Positions 24,126-32,702 of a stretch of DNA of 64,000 nucleotides are shown one piece after another. How positions within the stretch are numbered: position 1 is the first letter of the stretch; every line of letters begins with the position of its first letter. The notes beneath the pieces are model-generated. The model was not told the origin of the DNA, searched no databases, and saw only the letters and a list, made by a program, of their open reading frames with translations. Origin of the DNA: Pelagibius sp040217155 (GTDB lineage Bacteria; Pseudomonadota; Alphaproteobacteria; Kiloniellales; Kiloniellaceae); contig JAVJNS010000032.1 in assembly GCA_040217155.1 (NCBI GenBank), positions 1 through 64,000 of the forward strand. Reading direction: 5' to 3'. The position numbers and the translations under genes are program-made.

Positions 24126-24636
24126 GAAGTGAGTCCCTGAACGTATTGTTATAGCGAGGTTTTTCCTCGATTCCTCAAGATTATAGAGCGGCTCGGTCGA
24201 AAGCGCCATTCAAGATCATCGAATGCTAATGCGCGGCTGAGCCGGGCGGCGGATCTCATCCAGCAGGTGATTTTCAGATCTGAACTTTGCGTTCCGCGTC
24301 CGGCGGCACGCCGGCTCGAGCGGGGCTTCAGGCAGGGCAGCCCCCCGGCACCACAGGATTGCCTTAAGCCAGCCGCTTCATTTCTTTAGAGTTACTGCGA
24401 GTTTCGCGCTATTTGGCTGAATACGCTTAATGTTTTCTTTATGATGCCATGCTTGAACTGCATTGCTGCGGTGCAACATATGCGCTCGTCGCAGAGCTCG
24501 AACCGGTCCATATAGGACGGGTAACAAGCACCCCGCCGGGCCGTCACGGAAAATCACCGCGAACGCACCCGATTGCCACTCGGTGCTGTAATCGGATCCG
24601 CTGCCTCTGGCGGGGCAGCAGTCAAGGATAGAGAAA
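24126..24636. other. Intergenic region, no gene seen
   Basis: The 511 bp lie between the divergent genes for the family 5 binding protein (minus) and the DUF1127 protein (plus). No reading frame shows homology. The stretch 24380-24460 is relatively AT-rich. A possible sigma-70-like pair is TTGAAC (24453) with CATATG 18 bp further on, which would drive the DUF1127 gene with a long leader; this is weak. Confidence 0.4.
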
Positions 24637-25026
24637 ATGGAAATGACACAGTTCAACAACATTCAAGACCCCATCGCCCGGGCTGAAGCCATGCGCGCCC
24701 AGGCGGTTGCCAACCTCATCGTCGATGCCATCGACGGCCTGCGCGACCTGGTGAAGGGCGCGACCGCTAAGGTGTCGGCTTATTTCGAATATCGCCGCAA
24801 CTTCGACACGCTCGCGGCGCTGACCGACCGCGAACTGGACGACATCGGCATTTCCCGCGGCGACATTCCCGCGGTCGCCAGCGGCCACGACCCGCGTTCG
24901 CGGCGTGAGGCCTTCCTGGGCGATGCACTGGCTCAGCGTCTGGCGCTGGCCGAGGCTTTCGAGCAGGAGACCCTGGCCGGCGTGGCGGCCAATGAGGACC
25001 GCAAGCAGACTTCGGCCGCGGCGTAA
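24637..25026 (+). CDS. DUF1127-domain protein with C-terminal extension
   Basis: The 129-aa product contains the DUF1127 signature in the middle: YRRNFDTLAALTDRELDDIGISRGDI at about 50-76. Most DUF1127 proteins are 50-80 aa and end soon after this motif; here about 50 residues follow, mostly helical and Ala/Glu-rich. Small Arg-rich DUF1127 proteins in Agrobacterium, Rhodobacter and Brucella affect RNA turnover, phosphate and fucose responses; this protein is less basic. ATG 24637 has GGATAGAG upstream; ATG 24643 is an alternative. A palindrome and a strong terminator follow. Confidence 0.85.
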   Translation: MEMTQFNNIQDPIARAEAMRAQAVANLIVDAIDGLRDLVKGATAKVSAYFEYRRNFDTLAALTDRELDDIGISRGDIPAVASGHDPRSRREAFLGDALAQRLALAEAFEQETLAGVAANEDRKQTSAAA

Positions 25027-25040
25027 GACGTCACGGTTTG

Positions 25041-25062
25041 CCGGCAGCGGATCCGCTGCCGG
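25041..25062. repeat. 22-bp perfect palindrome
   Basis: CCGGCAGCGG-AT-CCGCTGCCGG is perfectly self-complementary and lies 15 bp after the DUF1127 stop, just before the terminator at 25069. It could stabilise the mRNA 3' end or be a site for a dimeric DNA-binding protein; the position favours an RNA hairpin. Confidence 0.7.
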
Positions 25063-25068
25063 TGCCGC

Positions 25069-25095
25069 AAAGGGCCGCGCTTCGCGCGGCCCTTT
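25069..25095 (+). terminator. Rho-independent terminator of DUF1127 gene
   Basis: AAAGGGCCGCGC and GCGCGGCCCTTT form a perfect 12-bp stem closed by TTC (a UUCG-like tip). The symmetric AAA/TTT ends make it potentially bidirectional. Confidence 0.88.
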
Positions 25096-25394
25096 GTCGT
25101 TGGCGCGCGGCGAACTGATGCCGGCGTTCAGTCAGGCGGTTTGCGGGCCAACCGGGTGGCTTTCGGGCTAGCAAGAGAGCCGCAGCCGTCGGGCGCCGCT
25201 GTTTTCGCCAAGCATCCGCCCGGTCACCCCAGACAGGGCGTTCCAGTCGGCCGCCCGCGCGCTCCCGTAAGGGGATCGTGGAGTTCGTCGGTGAGGTGAC
25301 CGGTGTCAGGCTTGGCTGGCGGTCGCGAGCGGATCGGTGGTCTCGCGACTTCTACCGAGAGGCCGCTTGGCTCCGCCGACGTTGTATTGGCACA

Positions 25395-26330
25395 CTACGG
25401 GGTCCCGGCGGCACTCGCGCTCGGCACCTCGGCGACCACTGAGTGCAGCCAGGCCCTGAAGGTCGCGAGCTCTCGACCGGTAGGCGTGCTGCGGCGTTGC
25501 AGCAGGTAGTAACCCCAGCCGGTCGGAAGGGAGGACTCGAAAGGCTTCACCAGAGTGCGCCGCGCCAGATCGCGCCACAGGAACTGCGTGCCACCGAGGA
25601 CGATGCCGAGGCCGTCGCGGGCCGCCTCGACCGACAGCCGATAGTCGTTGACGCGGATCCATTGCTGTCCGACGGCCTCGCGCACGCCCTGTCCGCGCAG
25701 CCACTTCTGCCAATCGGGCCAGTCGGGTTGACTGAACTCGCACTCGATAAGGGTATGGCGCCGCAGGTCTTCGGGGCCGTCGATGGGTCCGTACTCCTCC
25801 AAATAGGCCGGCGAGCAGACCGGAAATGCATCCTCCTCGAATAACAACTCGGCGTCGTACTCGGCCCAGTGACCCTTGCCGTAGGTGATGGCGACATCGA
25901 TCTCGGGGCCGAGCACCTCGGCGTCGGTCTCGCAGCAGATTAACCGTATGCGCGCGTCCGCGCGGAATTTCCGAAAGCGCGGCATTCGCGGGAAGAGCCA
26001 CAGCGACGCCATCGCGTTGCTGAGCGCCACCTCTAGCGGTGCCTTGGCGTGGCTGGCGCGCACGCGGTGCGCCTCGTCGTGGAGCTGGGCGAGCAGCACG
26101 GCGACACCGGCGTAGAAGTCGCGCCCGGCCGCGGTCAGCGTCATGCGCCGCCGCCCGCGGTCGATGAGGGTAGCGCCGAGGTTCTCCTCCAGCACCCGGA
26201 CGTTGCGGCTGACGGCCGCCTGGGTGAGGTTCAGCTCATCAGCCGCAGCCGAGAAGCTGGCCAGCCGCGCCACCGCCTCGAAGGAGACCAGACCGCTCAT
26301 CGGCGGCAGCCCGCGGCGCAGGTTCTTCAT
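25395..26330 (-). CDS. LysR-family transcriptional regulator, GcvA-like
   Basis: The 311-aa product has an N-terminal winged helix-turn-helix (FEAVARLASFSAAADELNLT followed by QAAVSRNVRVLEENLGATL) and a C-terminal LysR_substrate domain (VALSNAMASLWLFPRMPRF, VDVAITYGKG-type IDVAITYG). The GcvA-like subgroup is suggested by LPPMSGLVSFEAVARLASF. It is divergent from the Rieske oxygenase gene and most likely controls it and itself from the 190-bp AT-rich intergenic region. The effector is unknown. Confidence 0.93.
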   Translation of the reverse strand: MKNLRRGLPPMSGLVSFEAVARLASFSAAADELNLTQAAVSRNVRVLEENLGATLIDRGRRRMTLTAAGRDFYAGVAVLLAQLHDEAHRVRASHAKAPLEVALSNAMASLWLFPRMPRFRKFRADARIRLICCETDAEVLGPEIDVAITYGKGHWAEYDAELLFEEDAFPVCSPAYLEEYGPIDGPEDLRRHTLIECEFSQPDWPDWQKWLRGQGVREAVGQQWIRVNDYRLSVEAARDGLGIVLGGTQFLWRDLARRTLVKPFESSLPTGWGYYLLQRRSTPTGRELATFRAWLHSVVAEVPSASAAGTP

Positions 26331-26376
26331 TCCCGAGGAGCTCTCCGATATCCCTCAACGCGGTCCCAATTATACA

Positions 26377-26504
26377 AGTTTTACTTATGATATATCAACT
26401 TTGATTAGCTTGCCTCCGCTTTCATCCAGCAATAGATTCCGCGTCTGATCATAGGTACAGCCCACCATACCAAGGCGGGCATTGCCGGGGTTATCAGTAA
26501 AACT
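26377..26504. promoter_or_regulatory. Divergent promoter region with 9-bp inverted repeat pair
   Basis: AGTTTTACT (26377-26385) recurs as its reverse complement AGTAAAACT (26496-26504), one near each gene end of the LysR/Rieske intergenic region. The nearby stretch 26370-26405 is AT-rich and contains GATATATC. LysR regulators bind T-N11-A sites, usually a recognition and an activation site. These repeats are candidate sites but no firm T-N11-A palindrome is claimed. Confidence 0.4.
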
Positions 26505-26520
26505 ATTGGCAGCCAAGACC

Positions 26521-27639
26521 ATGAACCAAGTCACCTGCTCGACGACCGCCGCCGGCGCCGAGGCCCACCTCGCATACACTCAGGCGGCCAGCTACTACAC
26601 CTCGCCGGAGGTCTTCGCACAGGAGCACGAGCGCATCTTCGCGCGCAGTTGGCAGCTCGCGTGCCATGTCTCGCAGGTCGCCGAGCCGGGCGACTACTGC
26701 ACCCTCGATCTGCTCGACGAGCACCTCATCGTCATCCGCTCCGACGACGGCGTGGTGCGCGCTTTCTTCAATGTCTGCGCGCACCGCGGCCACCAGCTCC
26801 TGCAGGGCGCCGGCCGGGTCCCGAAGCGCATCGTCTGCCCGTACCACGCATGGTCCTACGACAATAGCGGCGCGCTTCGCCAGGCGAAGAACTGCCGCAA
26901 CGTGCCCGGCTTCGACGTTGGCTCGGTGCATCTCAACGAAGTGTGCGTCGAGGAGTTCGCCTCGTTCGTATTCGTGAATCTCGATCCGCAGGCGCAGCCG
27001 CTTTACGACCTCATGGGCGAGATCGAAGACGACATGCGGCGCAGTGCGCCGCGGCTGGTCGACCTCAAGCTGCGACACACCACGACACAGGTGTTGAAGG
27101 CCAACTGGAAGGTTGCGGTGGAGAATTACTGCGAGTGCTATCATTGCACCACCGCCCACCCGACGGCGATGAAGGCGTGGTACGGTGTCGAGAACTATCG
27201 CGTCGACGTGCGCGGTCGCCACCAGATCCACTCGACCACCACCAGGGGTGAGATGGCGGGCGAGGTGCCCGCGCCGCTGCGGGTCACCGAGCAGTACCGC
27301 GCGTGGATCTTGTTCCCGTACACCGCCGTGCATGTGTACCCGGCCCATCTCAACGTCATGCGCTGGGTGCCGATCGACGCCTGCACGACTCGCTACATCG
27401 AGGGCTGGTACGTACTTGGTGACGAACTGAGCGAGGCCAATCGGGCCGCCATCGAGTTCCGCGCCAATTTCGTCCAGGTTGAGGATACCGCAATCTGCGA
27501 GAGCGTGCAGGTGGGTTTGCGCAGTCGAGGCTACCGGCCTGGCCGGTTAATGATCGACGGCAGCGGCAACGGCAGCAGCGAGCACGGCGTCCACCACCAC
27601 CAATGCATGGTGTTGGAGGCGATGTCGCGCCCGGCGTGA
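26521..27639 (+). CDS. Rieske non-heme iron oxygenase, alpha subunit (quaternary-amine/aromatic type)
   Basis: Start ATG 26521; product 372 aa. The Rieske [2Fe-2S] ligands are C86-x-H88 and C106-x2-H109 (CAHRGHQLL ... CPYHAWSY). The mononuclear iron site is E205-x2-H208-x4-H213 in ENYCECYHCTTAHP; a Glu rather than Asp at the bridging position is seen in carnitine, choline and betaine-type oxygenases (CntA/GbcA group), so an N-methyl or trimethylammonium substrate is plausible. No reductase or beta subunit is adjacent, so electrons must come from a partner encoded elsewhere. A LysR regulator is divergent. Confidence 0.92.
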   Translation: MNQVTCSTTAAGAEAHLAYTQAASYYTSPEVFAQEHERIFARSWQLACHVSQVAEPGDYCTLDLLDEHLIVIRSDDGVVRAFFNVCAHRGHQLLQGAGRVPKRIVCPYHAWSYDNSGALRQAKNCRNVPGFDVGSVHLNEVCVEEFASFVFVNLDPQAQPLYDLMGEIEDDMRRSAPRLVDLKLRHTTTQVLKANWKVAVENYCECYHCTTAHPTAMKAWYGVENYRVDVRGRHQIHSTTTRGEMAGEVPAPLRVTEQYRAWILFPYTAVHVYPAHLNVMRWVPIDACTTRYIEGWYVLGDELSEANRAAIEFRANFVQVEDTAICESVQVGLRSRGYRPGRLMIDGSGNGSSEHGVHHHQCMVLEAMSRPA

Positions 27640-28139
27640 GGGCTGCGCCGGGGCAGAACTGGAACGGGACGCCGGAGGCCGCAGGACGGCGGGCGCTGGA
27701 CTCGTCGCGGGTGCCGTCCGAGCGGATAAAGATATTCGGCACCAATGTGCAACAGCTCAAAAGATAGCGAAAGTTTCCATAATATAAATTATGCGCGAAC
27801 AGGAGAGGCAAGTCCGGGCCTTCCGCGTGCTGCCCCGTTGCGCCCCACTCGTCTCCTGCGTCAGTTTACGCCCTCCTTTCTGGGCATTGAGGTTGTGCGC
27901 TGAAGAACCATTTCGCCCTCCTGGGGGGTCCATTACGACGATATCCGCGCCGTCAACTTGATCGATCCCGCGAAAACGGGCTCCGATGCCGCCCACCAGG
28001 CGCGCGTCCAGTTTCACTCCTGCGCCGGCTCGCTCTACATCTGCCTTGCCGACCAGTTCATCATGGAGCACAGCCAGACCCGCGGCGACTGTACGATCGC
28101 CGGGCTCGATGCCAACTGACCGCTTGTTGGGTTTGATTA
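27640..28139. other. Region without intact gene; possible gene remnant at 27904-28119
   Basis: The 500 bp between the Rieske gene and the minus-strand secreted gene contain an AT-rich patch with the inverted repeat CATAAT-ATAA-ATTATG (27778-27793). On the plus strand an open frame from 27904 to TGA 28119 reads HYDDIRAVNLIDPAKTG then VQFHSCAGSLYICLADQF and RGDCTIAGLDAN, with three cysteines and no start codon of its own. It looks like the end of a secreted protein whose start has been lost. Family not recognised. Confidence 0.45.
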
Positions 28140-28718
28140 TTATTTATCTTTAGCTTCGCCGATAATCTTGACCTCGAAGTCGAAGTGCTTGGCGAGCTGG
28201 CCGTCGATGAACACGTCGATCGAATGCGGCCCGGTGGGATCGCCGGCGGCGATGCACCAGGAACTGGCGATCCAACCCTCCTTGTCCGGGGCGGCGAACT
28301 CCTCGGTGGTCGCCGTCGTCCGGTCGGCCGAGAAGCTGTGCGGGCTGTAGGCGTCGTTTTCACCGCTCCAGAACTTGGGCGCTTGCGGAAGCTTCAGGAC
28401 TTCCCGGTAGCGCACCAGCGCCCGCCGGTCGGCGAGACGAATGCGCCAGCCAAAGCAGGCTCTTTCCGGCAGGTAAGGCACAACGTTGGAGATCACGCTG
28501 CGCGAGTTCCCCTGACCGTCCGATACCGAAACGACGAACTCGGCGGTCTCGAGCATCGCGGCCCGGCCAACGCCCGACACGAGGATCAAAAAGACCAGCA
28601 GGCCGGCGCACCAGGCGATGTGCGGCGCCGGGCGCGGCGCCGGATTGAAAGCCGGACGGCGGCCCTCACGGAGCCGCGAGCCGGCGGAGCGATACCTTCC
28701 GGCGGAGCGATGCATCAT
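28140..28718 (-). CDS. Membrane-anchored or secreted hypothetical protein
   Basis: The 192-aa product starts at ATG 28718 with AGGAAAG upstream on the minus strand. The first 32 residues are basic and Pro-rich, then a hydrophobic segment (CAGLLVFLILVSGVGRAA) serves as signal anchor or signal peptide. The extracytoplasmic part has two well-separated cysteines (ACFGWRIRLADRR, SSWCIAAGDPTGPHSIDVFI) and a beta-sandwich-like end (FDFEVKIIG). No family recognised; the second half resembles a small immunoglobulin-like fold only by strand pattern. Confidence 0.65.
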   Translation of the reverse strand: MMHRSAGRYRSAGSRLREGRRPAFNPAPRPAPHIAWCAGLLVFLILVSGVGRAAMLETAEFVVSVSDGQGNSRSVISNVVPYLPERACFGWRIRLADRRALVRYREVLKLPQAPKFWSGENDAYSPHSFSADRTTATTEEFAAPDKEGWIASSWCIAAGDPTGPHSIDVFIDGQLAKHFDFEVKIIGEAKDK

Positions 28719-28982
28719 CGATGGGCTTTCCTGTCCAGGCCACCCTCTGGTTCACGAGTATAGCCGGTCGCCGCGGCGCGCCATAGGGGGGCCCGCAATG
28801 CCGGCGGCCAAGATTGGTGGTCAAGGATTGGCGGTCTCTGGCGGCGGCTCTTGCCGGCGATCCCTGCGACGTTTCCTGCCTGCCCCGGCCGCGGATTGAA
28901 CCTTTCGCCGGGCGGAGACGACTCCCGCAGAGAGATGCCGCGCGCCCCGGCGCCGCCCACAGCCTCGTTGAGGAGTCCGACC

Positions 28983-29645
28983 ATGAAGACCGCATTTCAC
29001 CGCAGCTCGAAGCTCGCCCTGGCCGCTACGGCGCTGACTCTCGGCCTCGGCCTCCAGACGGCGGCGGCGCAGATCCAGCCATTGCCGCAGGGGCCCGCCG
29101 AAACGATCCTCAACGGTCCCTTGCCCGACATCATTCCGACCACCATCGGCTTGGTGATGAAGACCGGCCCGGTGGCCTGGGGCGGCACCCAGGTGCTCGA
29201 CCATCCGCTGCATGCCGACGCCACCCAGGTCGGCCCGCAGAAAAACATGTGCCGCTTCTTTCCGGTCGCCTACCGCACGCACAACAAGGGGACCGGCAAC
29301 GCCGGCGCCTTCGTGACCAAGACCTACCGCGACGGAACCCTGGTGCAAAGCCACAACGTGCCCGGCGGCCTGCCCGCCAAGAGCGGCATCGACTGGCACA
29401 AGTTCACCATCGACCTGAAGGAAGGCATGAATGTGATCCGCGTGGTCTTCGACGCCAACAAACAGGTCGCCGAGACCGACGAGCAGAACACCTACTCGAT
29501 CCGCGTTTCAGTGAAGATCGATTGTAACGGCGACGGCAAAATCGGCGGCGTGGCGGGCCCCCAGGGCGGCTTCAAGCAGGCCCCTGTAGAGCACGGCCCG
29601 GACCCTGTGAAGCCGCGCCGGCTGCGTCTCAAACCACGCGGTTAG
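28983..29645 (+). CDS. Secreted CARDB-like adhesion-domain protein with EF-hand-like loop
   Basis: Start ATG 28983 puts a signal peptide first (KLALAATALTLGLGLQTAAA); product 220 aa. Residues about 85-175 fit the CARDB (cell-adhesion related, bacterial) beta-sandwich: NKGTGNAGAFVTKTYRDG, then GMNVIRVVFDANKQVAETDE and QNTYSIRV. A short DCNGDGKIGG loop follows, resembling a dockerin/EF-hand calcium site. The C-terminus is basic. A similar secreted protein lies at 30460. The gene converges on gph with a 4-bp overlap. Confidence 0.8.
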   Translation: MKTAFHRSSKLALAATALTLGLGLQTAAAQIQPLPQGPAETILNGPLPDIIPTTIGLVMKTGPVAWGGTQVLDHPLHADATQVGPQKNMCRFFPVAYRTHNKGTGNAGAFVTKTYRDGTLVQSHNVPGGLPAKSGIDWHKFTIDLKEGMNVIRVVFDANKQVAETDEQNTYSIRVSVKIDCNGDGKIGGVAGPQGGFKQAPVEHGPDPVKPRRLRLKPRG

Positions 29646-30370
29646 GCCCGCGCGCCCACCGCCGCAAGCAGGCCCGGCAGCTGAGAAAAGTCGGCGAAGG
29701 CCGCCTGGTGCGGTATCGCGTCGAGTGGAGATTTGCGGTAGCCCTCGGTGAACAGCAGGAAGGCCACGCCGGCCGCCGCCGCCGTGGCGGCGTCGACCTC
29801 GCTGTCGCCGACATAGGCCAAAGCCCCCGGCTCGGCCCCCGCCCCGATCCCGGCCCCCAGCCGGCACGCCAGGTGGCGCAGCGGCGCCGGGTCGGGTTTG
29901 CGCTGGGGCAGGCTGTCGCCGCCGACCAGGTCGGCGAAGAACGCCGCGATGCCGAGATCCCCGATGACGCGGCGCGCCGGGCCCTCGGGTTTGTTGGTGC
30001 AGATGCCCAGGGTCAGGCCGTCACCGCGCAGGGCGGCCAGGGTTTCTCGAACGCCGGGGTAGAGCCGCGACAGGGCGCTGGGCGCGGCGCCGTAGATCTC
30101 GTTGAAGCGCGGCAGGGCCGCCGCGACCTCTACCGGACCGGCCGCCTCGCCCACCGAATTCAACAGGCGCTCCAGCAAGACCGGCACGCCGTTGCCGACG
30201 AAAGACGTCACCTTGGGCAAGTCGAGGGGGGCCTGGCCGCGCTCCGCCAGGAAGGCGTTGGCGGCGGCATGGATATCCGGCGCGCTGTCGACCAGGGTGC
30301 CGTCGAGGTCGAAGGCGACCGCGCGCAGATCCTGGCGCCGCGGCGCGGGTTCTCCGGAGTCTGGGGACAT
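29642..30370 (-). CDS. gph: Phosphoglycolate phosphatase (HAD superfamily)
   Basis: The 242-aa product has HAD motif I FDLDGTLVDSAPDI, motif II in LGICTNKPEGPARR, motif III lysine in QRKPDPAPL and motif IV YVGDSEVDAATAAAAG. The cap domain after motif I is of the Gph type (C1). It hydrolyses 2-phosphoglycolate, formed in DNA repair or photorespiration-like reactions. It lies between two secreted CARDB-like genes on the opposite strand. Confidence 0.92.
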   Translation of the reverse strand: MSPDSGEPAPRRQDLRAVAFDLDGTLVDSAPDIHAAANAFLAERGQAPLDLPKVTSFVGNGVPVLLERLLNSVGEAAGPVEVAAALPRFNEIYGAAPSALSRLYPGVRETLAALRGDGLTLGICTNKPEGPARRVIGDLGIAAFFADLVGGDSLPQRKPDPAPLRHLACRLGAGIGAGAEPGALAYVGDSEVDAATAAAAGVAFLLFTEGYRKSPLDAIPHQAAFADFSQLPGLLAAVGARA

Positions 30371-30459
30371 ATACCTACCTATCGCGAGTCTTTGAACCGA
30401 ACCCGCTTGTGGCGCGACTGACCGGTTAACGCAACACCCAAACCAAAAGGACCAATCCG

Positions 30460-31098
30460 ATGCGTACGAGCCCCGTTTACCTCATCGCTCTGGCCGCCGT
30501 GTCCGCCCTGTCCGTCACCGTTGGCCTCACCCATTACAGCGCCGCGCAGTCCGCCCCCAGCGAACTCCGCCTGCGCACGCCCGAACTCGACGTCGTCAAG
30601 CCGTCGCGGCCGGCCCGCGATTCCCGCCTCCAGGTCAAGCGCCCGACGCGCCCGGCGATCAACAAGTTCGTCACCGGTGCCCCCAGCGGTGGCCCGGACA
30701 CGCCCAGCCAGCTCGCCAATCTGGTCGTCATTCCGTTCTACAACAACGCCGTCGGCTTGCCTGAGGGTTTCCCCGAGCACAGCTACTGTGTGAAGAAGCC
30801 GACCGGCGGCACGCCGAACCAGATCAAGTTCTGGGTGCGCAATGCTGGCGGCAGCGACAGCGGCAGCTTCCAGTGGACGCCGTCGTTCCCCAACGCCGGC
30901 GCCGCGCCGGCGCAGATCATCGCCAACGTCCCGGCCAACGGGCAGGTGCTGATCACTCAGGGCATCCCGAACGGTTGCTATGACGGCAATTTTTCGGCGA
31001 ATTGCCAGTTCTCCATCCACCTCGACGATCACGACGAGGTCGAGGAGTGGAGCGAAGCCAACACCTTCGACAGCTACTGCGTCAGTCCGGCCGGCTGA
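30460..31098 (+). CDS. Secreted CARDB-like protein
   Basis: The 212-aa product starts with a signal peptide (VYLIALAAVSALSVTVGLTH). The mature region opens with a Pro/Arg-rich linker, then a CARDB-like sandwich: QIKFWVRNAGGSDSGSFQW and the closing block CQFSIHLDDHDEVEEWSEAN, corresponding to the V-DEWNEAN pattern of CARDB domains. Five cysteines (HSYCVKK, NGCYDG, ANCQF, DSYCVS) suggest disulfides in the periplasm or outside. It resembles the protein at 28983 in size and domain but is divergent in sequence. Confidence 0.8.
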   Translation: MRTSPVYLIALAAVSALSVTVGLTHYSAAQSAPSELRLRTPELDVVKPSRPARDSRLQVKRPTRPAINKFVTGAPSGGPDTPSQLANLVVIPFYNNAVGLPEGFPEHSYCVKKPTGGTPNQIKFWVRNAGGSDSGSFQWTPSFPNAGAAPAQIIANVPANGQVLITQGIPNGCYDGNFSANCQFSIHLDDHDEVEEWSEANTFDSYCVSPAG

Positions 31099-31200
31099 TC
31101 CCTGGCCGGCAGATCCCCCGGCCGGCTTGATCCGGAGCGCGAAAACGAAGGGAGCGGCAGTCCGCCAGGCGGGCTGCCGCTTCCGCCTGTGCCGTCAAGC

Positions 31201-31764
31201 CTACAACGACCTGCGCGGCAGAACGTCGTTTTCGATCCGGATGACCTGCTTGTCTTTCACGGTCCCGGTAACGGCATTCGCCAGGGGATCGTTCTCGATG
31301 CGGGACAGGCAGCCCATGATGAGGCGGCGCTCGCCGTCGTTCGCGCGCAGCGGCAGACGCAGGATCTCCACCCTCAGGAAACTGCGATCGCAGTAGGTCA
31401 GGCCCTCGATGGAACGGATGCAGGCGCCCTGCCCCAGGACGTCGTCGAACATCTGCGAAACCGCCCGCAGGTCGTCGCCGTTGAGCAGCTCGTCGAGAAA
31501 GTGATTGGTGTTCTCGACCCCCATGATGTCCCGGATCCCGGTGCCCGATAGCCGAAACAGGTAGCGGCCGGTTACCGGCACCCGTTCCACGATAAAGAGC
31601 TGAGGCAGGAGACGGGGTATCTCCGCGGGATCGAGGTCGTCCCTGAAGGGAACGCCGCCGCGGCGCGCCACCAGGCTTTGCCAATAGGCGTAGAATTCCC
31701 GGGTGGTCTGGCTGAAGAACCCGTCATGCAATTCTTGCTTGAGAATCGAAGGCTGTACCAACAT
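31201..31764 (-). CDS. PAS-domain protein (PAS_5/DUF-type of Rhodospirillales)
   Basis: The 187-aa soluble product begins with FYAYWQSLVARRGGVPFRDD and LDPAEIPRLLPQLFIVE, the usual entry of the alphaproteobacterial PAS_5 family, followed by a PAS core (YLFRLSGTGIRDIMG). There is no kinase, GGDEF or HTH part, so it is a stand-alone sensor domain. It is divergent from mazG with an 83-bp gap. The ligand is unknown. Confidence 0.82.
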   Translation of the reverse strand: MLVQPSILKQELHDGFFSQTTREFYAYWQSLVARRGGVPFRDDLDPAEIPRLLPQLFIVERVPVTGRYLFRLSGTGIRDIMGVENTNHFLDELLNGDDLRAVSQMFDDVLGQGACIRSIEGLTYCDRSFLRVEILRLPLRANDGERRLIMGCLSRIENDPLANAVTGTVKDKQVIRIENDVLPRRSL

Positions 31765-31847
31765 TCATGAACCCTAGAGTCACAAAGGTTTGCACTTTGT
31801 TAAACAGAGCGCTTTTCCGGCGCCAGATCTGCGGTAATCTGCGCGCC

Positions 31848-32702
31848 ATGACCGATGCCTCTTCCGCCGCCAAGCAACCGCCCCGCGCCCTCAACATCGA
31901 CCGCCTGCTTGCCATCATGGCGCGACTGCGCGATCCCGACGGCGGCTGCCCCTGGGACCTGGAACAGAATTTCGCCACCATCGCGCCCTACACGATCGAG
32001 GAGGCCTACGAAGTCGCCGGCGCCATCGAGCTGGACGACATGGCGGCCCTGAAGGACGAACTCGGCGACCTGCTGCTGCAGGTGGTGTTCCATGCGCGCA
32101 TGGCGGAGGAAGCCGGACACTTCGCCTTCGACGATGTGGCCGCGGCGATCAGCGACAAGATGGTCAGCCGGCACCCACATGTCTTCGGCGGCCAGAGGGC
32201 CGACACGCCCGACGACGTGAAGCTCACCTGGGAAGCCCATAAAGAGGCCGAGCGCGAAGCCAAGGCGGCGGCGGCGGGTAACGGCGAGGGCGCGCCCTTA
32301 AGCGCGCTCGACGGCGTGACCGCCGCCCTGCCCGCCCTGCTGCGCGCCGAGAAGCTGCAGAAGCGCGCCGCGCGGGTGCGCTTCGACTGGCCCGAGGTCG
32401 GCCAGGTCTTCGACAAGCTGGAAGAGGAGATCGGCGAGGTTCGGGAGGTCATCGGCGAAGGCGGCGATCCCGACCGCCTGGAAGACGAGATCGGCGACCT
32501 GCTGTTCGTCGCCGTCAACCTCGCCCGCCACATGAAGGTCGATCCGGAAACCGCCCTGCGCCGCGCCAACACTAAGTTCGAGCGCCGCTTTCGCGCCCTG
32601 GAGGCCAAGCTGGCCGCAGAGGGCAAAAAAGCCGAGGACCAGTCCTTGGACACGTTGGAGGACCTCTGGCAGGCCGCCAAACGCGCCGAGCGCGGCGGCT
32701 AG
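31848..32702 (+). CDS. mazG: Nucleoside triphosphate pyrophosphohydrolase MazG
   Basis: Start ATG 31848; product 284 aa. Two MazG repeats are visible. The first has CPWDLEQ and EEAYEVAGAIE with DELGDLLLQVVFHARMAEE; the second has EEEIGEVREVI and EDEIGDLLFVAVNLARH, each with the E-x-x-E...E-x-x-D metal-binding pattern. It hydrolyses NTPs to NMP plus PPi and limits non-canonical nucleotides and ppGpp build-up under stress. An upstream ATG at 31767 is rejected because the added residues lack homology. Confidence 0.95.
   Translation: MTDASSAAKQPPRALNIDRLLAIMARLRDPDGGCPWDLEQNFATIAPYTIEEAYEVAGAIELDDMAALKDELGDLLLQVVFHARMAEEAGHFAFDDVAAAISDKMVSRHPHVFGGQRADTPDDVKLTWEAHKEAEREAKAAAAGNGEGAPLSALDGVTAALPALLRAEKLQKRAARVRFDWPEVGQVFDKLEEEIGEVREVIGEGGDPDRLEDEIGDLLFVAVNLARHMKVDPETALRRANTKFERRFRALEAKLAAEGKKAEDQSLDTLEDLWQAAKRAERGG

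Larger units (their letters stand above)
25027..25394. other. Intergenic region with palindrome and terminator, otherwise empty
   Basis: The 368 bp after the DUF1127 stop hold the two hairpins listed separately (25041-25062, 25069-25095). The remaining 300 bp up to the 3' end of the LysR-type gene contain no reading frame with recognisable homology and no RNA gene that I can identify. Confidence 0.5.
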
